A stretch of 64,000 nucleotides of DNA, taken from contig JAXBDG010000019.1 in NCBI GenBank assembly GCA_036320915.1, positions 806,001-870,000 of the forward strand. The letters are read 5' to 3'. Shown here piece by piece: positions 54,051 through 64,000 of this stretch (position 1 is the stretch's first letter; every line of letters starts with the position of its first letter). The DNA is from Linnemannia elongata. Taxonomy: Eukaryota; Mortierellomycota; Mortierellomycetes; Mortierellales; Mortierellaceae. The notes below the pieces were generated by a model. The model was not told the DNA's origin. It searched no databases and saw only the letters and a program-made list of their open reading frames with translations. Position numbers and translations under genes: made by a program.

Positions 54051-56905
54051 GTTGCTTGAGGGTGAGGAAGGAATGATTTAAGAGATTTGAAGAGAGAAAG
54101 AGAGGGCGAGTATGACAAGGAAGAGACAATGGAAAATAAAATGTGCGTATGCGACAGTCCTTTTATATTCAAGTTCTGTACCTTGTTGTGGAGATCTAGG
54201 CCTTTCTGCTCCAGGGCTGAGGTGACCCTGTGGCTGTTGGGACCCTGTGGCTGTTGGGACCCTGTGGAATTCCCCTGCAGCAAATTTCACATGGACTCAA
54301 TTTTAGACTCATCTACCCTATCCCTTACATAGCCGAGCGTCATTTTCGTCTCCAACCTACAGCCTGATGGTTGCCGGGTAGATCAAAAAATAAAAACACC
54401 TCATTCTTTGGACACTAAAAAGCTTAAATTACTCCAAAAGTCTATTAACGATTGATAGTGTGAAAATGATATTGAAAATGGGGTGCATGCAACAGCCTGG
54501 GGTTGTCACCGCCGCCGGGATATTACAGAGGAGAATTAAGTTATTTGTGGCGTAGAGAGAAAATGCGCCAGTGAGCAAACCGCCAAACGCGTGTATCAGT
54601 ATAGCATTCCTAGCTCTTTGATAGAAACATTCCTCAGTATCGACCCTTCCATTTCTCTGAGACGATGTGCGTGATGATTGGTTGCTCATTGCAAGATGCA
54701 GGTCAACAACGGAAAAATGATGACGAGATAGAAAATATCAATGCAAGAGAATATTAAGTAGAGAAAATCAAGGCGTGACAATGTTACAAGCATAGAACAG
54801 CAAAAGGCATGAAAAGAACAAGGGGAGACCAAGAAAGACGACCGACAGAGATAACCAGCTTGTGGCGGCCAAGCTTCCATAGCGACGTTGTATTTTTGAT
54901 CCCTCCATGTCGGCTCTTCATCACCTCTTTCATTCTCATTCGAGGTCGCATAGCCAATGCTTTGTTCAGTTTGTAAGAATTTTCATTTATTTAAGGATTC
55001 GGATTCATACTTTGAACTGGTACATACTTGTGATGGGTTTGTGAGCTATTAAGAATTTTCTATTACTAAAGGGGCGTAATACATTTGACTGGAAACAAAT
55101 ACGCCCCGCCACCTTAACTGATACACGTCACAGAGCTGCGTTACGTGATTTATCCTATGAAGTGATGGATGGTCCCTCTATCGATCTACCTTCTGCCTAA
55201 AGCGTACCCGTCGTTGCTGATCTCGCCGAGGATGCCTGCGAGCAACTCCTTTTACCCACCTGTACTCATACTGTTCCTACTTGCACAAATTTGTCGAGCG
55301 GTTCCAGAGGAACTTGGAGGAGCGACAGGACGAGATGAATCGTTGGTGCTCAAGGATGTCCCAGCTGCTGATGAATGCGACCAACCTAACCAAGGATACA
55401 GAGCAAGAGCAAAGCAGAGAAGCAAAAGCGCGCGCAGGGTCTGCCGCAGAAATTCTCCGTGCCTACAACAAACCTGTGTCCTCGCTAGAATTGCCCATGC
55501 TTGCAAGACCATTAGGAGGTGATTCTGAAGCTTCGTCAAAGTTCCCACCGATACCACCCCTCCCACCGCTGATGCCGCCTCCGTTAGTGCTTCTACAGCC
55601 TCTTAACATCATTCAGATAAGCGGTAGTGCGGGACGCGTCTTCGTTTCCTGTACGGATTTATAGATGGACTTGTTTGTTATCATCCAAAAACAATGCGCA
55701 TAGCCGTATTTTTTTCGGCCCACTACTTCTGTGCCTACTCTCTACTTGCAATGCACAGTGTTTCCTGATAAACAACGATTTATTCCTATCGCACCTTACC
55801 TTACTTCCTCTTTTCCTCTTTCCTTCGCAATTCTAGCTAACCAATCTTTTGCTTCGCCTAATCTTCTTCGTCTCGCTGCAAACGACGAACAATTCGAAAC
55901 AGACACTTTACACCCAATCATTTCCACTTTTCATATCTTGCCTCCCTTCCTCTCACAACAGCCTCTCTTTCATTTTCTCTTTCTTCATTTCTTGGCACCT
56001 CGCTTCCTACTCGTCAAAAACCATTATCAACATCGATATTATCTATACGCACTATCAACGCGACCAATGAGCATACAACTGCGCTATCCTTCCCATTGAC
56101 TTTTCTGTTGCGGATGAGGTAAACATCTCTTTCCAGAAAAGCTTGAATGTGGAGCTGAGTAAGCGGTTTAGGGGGGGGGGGGGAGGGTTAACAATGACCA
56201 AGACAGAAAGTGCGTTTTCTAATTGAAACCATCCAACCGACCAACCCACTAACCCCGGCGATAGAAGGTAGTTGCCGAAGTGAAACCGTGATTGAGTAGG
56301 TTTTTGTCCATCCCTACCTTGGTATTACCGCTTTCAGTGCACTTTGCACCTCTGCGGTCCTCACACACATACACACATCACCTTTGCGGTCCTCCTTCGT
56401 CCTTTCCTTCTATTCGTTTAAGGTCTTGCCGAAATAAAAAATATCGCCTCTTGGGGTACGCCCGGTACTAAAGCATGTTGTTTCAGAAGGCATATTCGTT
56501 TCTGTGAGAAGTTACATAGGAGGATAGGAGGGTCCTCCAAAAAAGAATGGGAGTGAAAGTAAGATTGTTTTTTGTCTCCAGAGTTTTTTTTTTTTTTTAT
56601 TTTTTTTTTTTGCAATGATTCTTTTTCTACCTTCACTCATCCGCTTGTTTTTTTTTTCTTTAGGTCCCGAAATGAGATCGAAGGGATCATTTTGTTTAGC
56701 CTCAGTCCCCTCGTCATTGTTTTCAAGCAACCCATTGATCCATTGTTTCTCGGCTTTGCAAATCGCTAAACGAACACAAACAGAAAATAACACTCAGAAA
56801 AAAAGGGGGGGAGTGATTGGCAAAAGTCGAGATGACTCTCAAAGAGCAAAGGTGGACGGAGGTTGAATGCAGAAACGACTATTGGATAGGCGGAAGAGAG
56901 AGTAG

Positions 56906-56940
<35 letters not shown>

Positions 56941-58376
56941 GTCAGAAAGGACGAACATTATCAAGGATTCTAGAACCCTCATGAACTTGAGAAGGGGGAA
57001 ACCTGGTCCCTTCCAAGGCCCTCTCATATGCGTGTTCTTTCCTTCTGAAAGACGAAAGAGGAAGTAAAAGTGAGCTTAATCGTGCGTGCTCAGAAAGAGG
57101 GATGTAGCAAGTCAAAGCGACGGGAACAAAAGAATGGTATTGGCCAATCAGAAAATACTGGAGACCATGGAGAATTATTCCTTCGGCAAGATGGGAAAAA
57201 TAGAGCCAAATTTTTTGGTGGCGTGCGTAGAGAAGGTCATTAGAAAAGTGAAGTAAGATGATGTTGATTGCCAAAACAAGGAGGGGTAGGGTAGTCCCGG
57301 TAGGCGGTCAAGGGAATAGGAAAGGAGGAGTGGAAAAATAATTATCAGATATGAGCAATAGACAATAGACGTGCAGCAGTAGAGGTGCAAAGAGGGACAA
57401 TAAGCAGATAAAAAATAAAAAGTAACTGTAGATGGGCGGCATGACTAAGGGGTTCTTACGGATCACCATAGCCATTGATATGCTCGTCCATTGGATCGGA
57501 TATCAGGGAGGGAGGAGGGAAGAGACTGCTAGGGTGTGTGTTAGCAATTGTGCCCTTGTGCCGATGGAGTATGGGTGACCCACGACGTTGGGCTCAGAAT
57601 GGGTGGGTATTTGGACGATGGCCGATGTTGTAAATGTGTTTTATGATCCGACTACATTGCACTGCTTAGGGTTGATTCCTCTTTTTTCTGTGCGGAGTCC
57701 TCTTTTACTTCCGTGGCCCCCTTTTCTCTCTCTCTGTTTCTCTATGTTTGTTATTATTCACAATCTACTCTAGTTTGGCCTCTATCCTTCCTTCTCTTTC
57801 TCTCTTTTTGTAGTCTGTCTCTTCACCCTCCTTCTTCCCTCTCTCGTCCTCTCTTCCTCTCTCTCTCTCTTTCTCTATCTCTCTCTCCTTTTGACCTAAT
57901 TACCTGCCTTCGTGTATGCCTGTCCGTCCGATTACCCGTGCATACAATGAATGCACGAACACAGTCATACATACTATACTTTCACACAATACACCACAGC
58001 CCTCTCGCCCTTCATCCCTTGCATTTTGGTGGCCTAACTAGGCACACTCAAATCAAAAAACAAGCATGGTGTGCTGTGTCTGTTTATCATCTCTACCAAT
58101 AGCCTGGTCAGGACGAATCTAAAAGAAATACACACACACACACACAACATTGCCTATAAAGACCTGTTCCTTTCCTCTCTTCGCCCTCACCCTTTCTTTT
58201 TCTTTTTCCCTTCGATTTTTGCTTTCTCTCATCAGGAGGATTTGCGCTCGCCCTGGAACCACCCTTCATTTTTTCGCTCATATTTCTCTCACTCTTGTCG
58301 CTGCCACTCATTTCGTTTTCTTTTACATTCGTATTCCTCTTCATTCCATTTCCTCACTCACCCCTTTTTGTTAACC
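54051..58376. other. Gene-poor region with repeats and weak coding-like traces
   Basis: Contents: a 17-bp tandem repeat at about 54223-54268 (ACCCTGTGGCTGTTGGG, 2.6 copies). An 86-codon minus-strand frame from the ATG at 54689 has two hydrophobic stretches, and a 64-codon minus-strand frame starts at 54880; neither is recognisable. A coding-like plus-strand stretch lies at about 55240-55660 (see findings). There are T-runs near 56585-56612, a 29-nt poly-A at 56910-56938 and CT-rich sequence from 57715 to 58370 as the leader of the transcription factor gene, with a short CA run at about 58129-58146. Confidence 0.4.
54223..54268. repeat. 17-bp tandem repeat, about 2.6 copies
   Basis: The unit ACCCTGTGGCTGTTGGG is repeated head to tail without change in the complete copies, about 170 bp upstream of the deiminase start. 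Confidence 0.8.
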
Positions 58377-58840
58377 ATGTACGCAACAACAAACTTTTTT
58401 TTGCACCCAAACCAGCTCTACTTTTCATCCAACCAAAACCAACAGCAGCAACAGCGAAATCAACAACAGCCTCCACCCCCTACAACAACAACAACCCATC
58501 ACAAAAGAACGTATGTCACCCGTGCCTGTGACCATTGTCGCCAACGCAGGGCTGTATGCGGTATGTGTTTGCTAACTCACTCATTTTGTGATCAATGTAG
58601 CAACAGGAGAATTTCGATATCCCTCCGCCCCTAATTTTTTTTTGTGCAACTGGTCCGAAATCTGAAATCTGGGGCGAAAACTCAATTTATATTATTACCT
58701 CTTCCAATCTTTTCATGCGGTCGGGGTAGGGTGGGTGATGGGATGGGATGGAGGTGGAGAAGGGGAGGAGGACATGTACGGGCAATGACAATGTGCTAAC
58801 ATCTTTGTACCATCCTCCATCCATCTTTTCCATTCCTCTC

Positions 58841-58879
<39 letters not shown>

Positions 58880-61673
58880 GTTAATGAATCGACTGATACA
58901 ACAAAAAATATAGACAACCAGAAGCCAAAGTGCTCGCGATGCACAAAGAAGAAGATCGACTGCACATTTCTGGTGCCACAGCGCAAAAGAGGACCGATTG
59001 CAAAGACCAAGGGGGATTCTGGTCTCGAACCCAACCAAGAACAGGGGTTGAATGTCGATCTCAATTATAACAATAACAACAACAACAACAACAACAACAA
59101 CAGCAACTACACCCAAAGCTGTAACAACAACGCCAACAGCAACAGCAACAGTCATAGCAACATCAGCAACAATAACGGCAACATTGACAGCGATAGCAGC
59201 AGCACAAACAACAGCAGCCCCAGCATCATCTCCCTCGACATCATCACTAACCTTAGCTTCGACCCCAGCATCAACAATGACAATAGTGGCAACAGCAACA
59301 CGCCATCCACAGTCAAGGACAACGTTGGTCTCGTCCTTGAGATTGGTCATGAACTCGGAAAAGACAGCGAAGAAAAGGAGGATGCGGGGAGCAGCCTTTT
59401 TCGCCAGTTTATTCGCAGCCCCTCCGGAACTCCCTGGCCTGCAACCAATGATCCCTTGGAAAGCTACTACCCATCCCTCACTAGCCCCATCGACCTTTCG
59501 TATCGCCAACCCCACATCAACGACGACATCTTTTCCAAGCCTGTGGTTGACCACCTTGTCGCTCTCTTTTTTGAGCACTGCTTCCAAGAATTTGATTTCT
59601 TCAGTCCCTTGGCTTTCCTCCGTCTTTACGTCCAGGGCGCCGCCAACCCTTCTCTCATTGACATGGTCTGCGGCGTCGGGTCTCGCTTCTCAGATCATCC
59701 CGCCGTTGCCAAAAATCCGCCCTATACCTCAGAGGAGCCTTATGTCGATCGCGTCAAAGCCAATATGCCTGAACTCGTTGTGGACGCCTCCATGGATACT
59801 ATACATATCCTTATCCTTTTGACATTCTACGAATACTCTGTCGGCCGACATGGCCTTGCCTACCGCATTGAATGCCTCTCTGCTGTCATAGCATCCGATC
59901 TGCGACTCTTCCAATACTACCAAAAACCTCCTACCTCAGCTTCAGGTTCAACCCCTTCCTCTTCGGTGTCTTCCCCCTCCGATTTTTTACACGACTCTGA
60001 GGCCGACCGGGTGGCCATCGAAATCAAGATCCGAACGTCGACATTCCTGTTGATTTCGGACCTCATGTCGAGTACCGTCTCTGGTCTGACGCCAAAGTTT
60101 GACCATTCGACCCTCCGTGCTGCGAATTTGAGCTCAGACAACAGTTGGTGGATGGAGCGTCCTCAAGAGCCTGGCGGCATTCCTTTCGAGCCCGTGGATG
60201 ATTTTTCGGCCTCGATCCTGCACAAGGTTATGCTCCGTAGACCTGTATCAGATCTCAACGGCCACCTTGTCATGTTCATGGATCTTGTCAACGCTGTCTG
60301 CGCGTTTGTGAGGACCGAATACACTCTCGAAAAGTGGAAGAGGCATATGCATACCGAAACCAAGGGCGGCAGTGAGAGTCGAATCAGTTCCGGATCCGGG
60401 TCAAATGTCTTACCCGAGTCAAACGCGGACTCTGTCTCTATGTCCGTGTCGATGTCATTGTCGTCTTCATCCGCTGCTGGTGCTGCCGTTGTCAATCAAA
60501 GTGAGACTCTCCGGCAGATTGGGTCAATTTCCGTCTCTAAACACCACCGTCACCTCCAACGTCAATACCTTCTCAACCGAGAGCCCTCTTCGACTGCGAC
60601 CACTTTCGCCCCACTTTCTAAGACTGTTACGCCCGTCGATAATTACTCCGCCATTCTCACGACGACTGCCGATGTCTTCATGCCCTCGACGAATCCTCAC
60701 CCTGTAAGGCCTCCTCCTTCGGCTAGCCCTCCTCGCCCTGTACCAGACGCAGATACCTCCCCTCAATGGAAATCGGATCTCTCAGAGTACACAAAACTGG
60801 ATTCGGAGGTCGAGCGGTGGAAGGCCCATCTCCCACTTGAGTTTGTCCCCAACCACGTCAAACTGTCGGTGTTCAAAGCAGACGACAAAACCTTGAATGT
60901 AGGTTCTTGCTACTACGCCTTAGCTATCCTCATCCAGCAGCCTTTCCTCGTCCCAGGCGTCTTTCTCACCGATACGTCGTCATTTGAGAGCAACATCAGT
61001 AGCAGCAGCAGTACCAGTGAGGGAAACGCAAAGTTGAGGGGAGGGCGACAGCAGAGCAGAGGTAGCCGAGGAGGTGGACGACGGGGTAGAAAGGGCTCCG
61101 TGGAGAGGACTAGCAGCAACAGTAGTAGCGGTGGGCAGCAACTACAGAAACAGCAGTCACCGTTTGCGGAGGCAATGGAAGGGGTTATTTTCACAGACAG
61201 TATGAGTGGAGGAGCTGAAATGGAATCGTTGACGACAACGTCTGCGGCTATGGTTGAACGGACGCCGTTAGACAAGTGTACCGAGCTAGCCAGCAAGATC
61301 TCGCTGATGATTGACGCTTTCACGACCGAACAGATCAAGTACAAGGGCCACACCCTCAGTCTCCAAGTCTTTCTCGCCGCCACCATGTAGGCTTCCTCCC
61401 CCCTTTTTTTTTTTTTTTTTTTGCTCAGTTGGGAACAACCAACACACCTATCACTTCACACTCTAACGTATCTTTTTTATTAATTTTACATTCATGAGTA
61501 GACATCTAACAAACATGATGACGAGCAACAACGCGATGGTGATAACGCGTTCCCGAGAACGGCTGGACAAGTGTTGTCATTTCCTGGATGCTCTGAAACC
61601 CTACTGGGCTGCGGCTGAGGACCAAATGTCGTTGCTCTATGCTCTCCTGTCCTCTCGCGACCTTCGCGAGTAA
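58377..61673 (+). CDS. Zn2Cys6 binuclear-cluster transcription factor
   Basis: Model: join(58377..58560, 58914..61386, 61502..61673), 942 residues. The Zn2Cys6 cluster is split by intron 1: C51-x2-C54-x6-C61 in exon 1 and C68-x2-C71-x6-C78 in exon 2, with a basic stretch KRKRGPIAK-like after it. An Asn-rich linker (about 105-160) precedes a fungal-specific transcription-factor domain (middle homology region), seen as PVVDHLVALFFEHCFQEF and the HILILLTFYEYSVGR segment. A disordered Ser/Pro-rich part follows, then a C-terminal helical end (IHLTNMMTS, RERLDKCCHFLDALKPYW) encoded by exon 3. Intron 1 is 353 nt and holds a 35-nt poly-A tract; intron 2 holds a poly-T tract. It is a nuclear DNA-binding regulator; targets are unknown. 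Confidence 0.88.
58842..58876. repeat. 35-nt poly-A tract inside intron 1 of the transcription factor gene
   Basis: An uninterrupted A run, about 40 nt before the intron's TAG acceptor, where a pyrimidine tract would normally lie. Confidence 0.9.
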
Positions 61674-62030
61674 TAAAAAATTACAATTCGCTAAGGATTT
61701 CGTGAGGAAGAGATAAATGCAGTCACAAATTGTTATTTCCTATGCAGCTAGGAAATAACTATCAAGATGATGTTAGTCGTGTCTTGTGGGTTGATGGGCG
61801 CCTCTTTTTCGCCTCATCACCCTCTGCAACCAGCATAGATTCCTCGTTACAATATCCTCTTTTTCGCCTCCATTACACCACACCACCATCTGCTACCACC
61901 AACACAGATTCCTCTTTGCTTTTTGCCCGATTGATCTTTATCCGACTAAGTATCGTTTCATTTATTCTGATGGGAAATTGGCGATTTGAGACGTATCGAC
62001 ATTGTTCTGGAGTGTATCGACCAACTCGAA

Positions 62031-62189
62031 CAGCGAGTCCTCCTTGATAGAGTGTACCGTCTGCATCTGAGAAGGCCCTAGCGTACGGATAGAACAATGG
62101 TTCTTTTGAACTGTTCTTTCGACTCTTATGTTCGCCGCGATTACCTCGTTTTGGTGAGAGGGTTGCGATCGGCGCGCTAGATGGTTGAG
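62031..62189. repeat. Direct repeat, copy 1 (about 159 bp)
   Basis: Starts CAGCGAGTCCTCCTTG and ends GCGCGCTAGATGGTTGAG. About 94% identical by eye to 62331-62490, offset 300 bp. Confidence 0.85.
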
Positions 62190-62330
62190 TTGTATACACA
62201 TCCCAAATCCAGCAGGCACCTCCCAACCGGGGGCGACCTTGGTCCTTTGCTGAAGCAATTCTGTTTTTGACGCGTTTGTTCCAATGAAGGCGGTGATGTC
62301 GATGCGTTGGAGTGATTGTGCCAGTCCGGA

Positions 62331-62490
62331 CAGCGAGTCCTCCTTGTTAGAGTGTACCGTCTGTATCTGGGAAGGCCCCTAGCGTACGGATAGAACAATG
62401 GTTCTTTTGAGCTGTTGTTTCGACTCTTATGTTCGCCGCGATTACCTCGTTTTAGTGAGAGGGTTGCGATCGGCGCGCTAGATGGTTGAG
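62331..62490. repeat. Direct repeat, copy 2 (about 160 bp)
   Basis: Second copy of the 62031 unit with single-base differences and one 1-nt insertion. Sequences left of both copies (TCGAxxxxGTTxTGGAGTG-like) are also weakly alike, so the original unit may be about 300 bp. Confidence 0.85.
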
Positions 62491-63443
62491 CATTAATCAC
62501 GTTTGAACAACAAGGACCCACCGAACCAGTGGGGGTCTTGCTCTCGATCGTTAGTCCCATCAGGAAGAGGGTTGTTGTCTTTGGTCTTCAATTTCTTGAT
62601 TCCTTGGAACACTCACATTCCTATCGTCTTTTTTTGTACCATCTAGAGTTCTCCTTCCTTGAACGACCCTGAACGCGGCCCCCACTTTCAAGCTCTTGTC
62701 TTATTTTCCAGTGAGGGTATGTAACGGCTGTGATTTTACTTGGTTATCTTGGTAATGGGAGATGTCGGCCTTAGAAAGGACCCCACAGGACAACAATAAA
62801 CTGATTTGCTCAATTGTCCTCTAAATCTCTACTGTAGACCCTATAGAAACGAGCTATCTTGCAGTCCTCAAAGAACGGCTGTTGGCGCTACGCTCGAGAC
62901 AATAAACTGATTCCGTTGTAAATAAGCAAACAATCAGACAACAATAAAGTAAACATTCTACGTCACTCCCAACGCGCTTTATACTCGCCCTCATCACAAT
63001 ACAGCTCAACATTACACACCCGTCCAACATTACTCTTCCACTCTTTGCAATTAACAACCACCTATAACTCTCTCGTGACCGTCTTTCATAAACGATAAAT
63101 GGGGGCAAAGCACAAAAATCGTGGCGCGTAGTTCTGTTGCCCTCAACAATCTCTTTTGTACTCTTTACTCAGTCGGGGTTTCTTCATCGCATACTCCACC
63201 TTTTGCACATTCCCTCCCCGTCCGCTAATCATCTGTTAATTCATCTCGTTTGCGGACGCGTTCTTCTCGTACATCGCCAATCAGTCCCTTCTTGTCCCCT
63301 CAACAACATTCAGACCAAGGTACAAGACTGAGAGTGTCGTATTTAGTTGTTTCGGAGTCGTATGCTTGAGCTGTTATTTCTGCTGCTCTGAGTTCCTCGA
63401 ATTCCAACATGCTCATCAGTTATATCTTGTTACTAGGAACAAG

Positions 63444-64000
63444 ATGGGGAAACCACCAACAAAGCATCACCCCTTTAAGGACGCGGACATCCCAAACCGA
63501 TTTTATTTCCTCAACAAGAAACCAGAAAACTATAATGCACGAGATTACTTTCAAACATTCAGCAACCTCAACACTTCGAGCAAGGGACTTCTTCACGGTT
63601 TTTGGAGAAAAGCACTCACTATCATGACAGAAAGCAATGTCAGAGTCTTCCAATGCCGGGGACGACAGCTCCTGTCAATCTGGAATTTACCCGACAAGGG
63701 CCTGAAAGACTTTTGGCGCGCAATCGAGCAATCTGATTCTCCGTCGACTACTGTCCGTACCGAGGCTTCCAAGATTGAAAAAAAGTTTGTCATGCTCGCA
63801 TCGAGAACATACATCAAGGCAGGCCGTGCCCTCCATGATGGTAAGGGATTATTTTGAGTACTTCTCTCTCAAACGTTCTATAACTTATAATCATTATCCC
63901 AAGGCTCAAGAATCGGGTCGACATTGGGCTAAACGAATCATGGTCATTTTTTCTATCTCTATACAACAAAAATAGAAATCGGGGCAAGTTTGAACAACAG
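63444..64000 (+). CDS. Hypothetical protein, 5' part (truncated by window end)
   Basis: Exon 1 63444..63840, intron 63841..63975 (GTAAGG...AAATAG), exon 2 from 63976 past the window end; the frame is kept across the junction (a split Gly/Glu codon). About 140 residues are visible: a basic start (MGKPPTKHHPF), then NRFYFLNKKPENYNARDYF, helical segments with RVFQCRGRQLLSIW and a Ser/Thr/Glu stretch. No domain is recognised. The ATG is preceded in frame by residues that read from a non-ATG context, so 63444 is chosen. Confidence 0.6.

Larger units (their letters stand above)
61674..63443. other. Intergenic with direct repeats
   Basis: Includes a short local duplication (CCTCTTTTTCGCCTC at about 61800 and 61858) and the direct repeat pair listed separately. 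No supported gene; minus-strand open frames over the repeat pair encode similar peptides only because the DNA is duplicated. Confidence 0.45.

Noticed and set aside
62177..62560. Minus-strand frame repeated at 61873-62226 as a gene family
   Set aside because: Peptide similarity follows from the DNA direct repeat; the frames lack starts, diverge outside the repeat and show no domain.

Overview
The window looks like nuclear chromosomal DNA of a fungus. Genes are split by short introns (about 65-150 nt, GT...AG, acceptors mostly TAG). The proteins are typical fungal housekeeping and regulatory types: a kinesin-3, Elongator ELP2, an importin-9-type karyopherin, PIG-F/Gpi11, an F-box protein and a Zn2Cys6 transcription factor. 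Intergenic DNA is full of A/T homopolymers of 25-49 nt and pyrimidine-rich leaders. The style suggests an early-diverging fungus (Mucoromycota, perhaps Mortierellaceae), but that is inference from overall recognition; no rRNA or other diagnostic locus is present.

Layout. 1-702: 3' end of a Gln-rich protein. 2.7-3.8 kb: four-helix membrane protein with a Pro/Gln-rich tail (member A of a family with copies at 25.4 and 27.5 kb). 5.0-8.1 kb: seven-exon tyrosyl-DNA phosphodiesterase-like gene with ubiquitin- and SUMO-binding motifs, head to head with a mitochondrial release-factor-like gene (8.4-9.3 kb). 9.6-11.6 kb: F-box protein. 13.0-19.4 kb: a tandem array of three paralogous multi-span membrane proteins that share an 8-nt internal microexon; the first promoter carries a TA-flanked 284-bp MITE, and the second copy has a 1-nt deletion in exon 1. 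20.0 kb: small PPxY protein. 20.6-25.1 kb: importin-9/Kap114. 25.4 and 27.5 kb: membrane family members C and B. 31.4-33.1 kb: TKL-type kinase with a predicted myristoyl/palmitoyl anchor. 33.1-38.0 kb: gene-poor, low complexity. 38.1-39.2 kb: PIG-F. 40.6-46.8 kb: kinesin-3, convergent with ELP2 (47.0-50.5 kb). 51-52 kb: low-complexity protein. 53-54 kb: agmatine/peptidylarginine deiminase family. 54-58.4 kb: gene-poor. 58.4-61.7 kb: Zn2Cys6 transcription factor. 62.0-62.5 kb: direct repeats. 63.4 kb to the end: 5' part of an unknown gene.

No operon-like system is expected or seen. The most distinctive content is the microexon array with its MITE-marked promoter, and a dispersed membrane family with a strict Cys/Trp/Glu-Gly signature and (L/P)PxY tails (likely WW-domain/Rsp5 ligands). 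A TCGACTTTGG motif recurs about 225-290 bp upstream of two of those genes and of the small PPxY gene. Exon joins were placed by eye from splice consensus and frame continuity; all multi-exon models given keep an open frame except where a break is stated.
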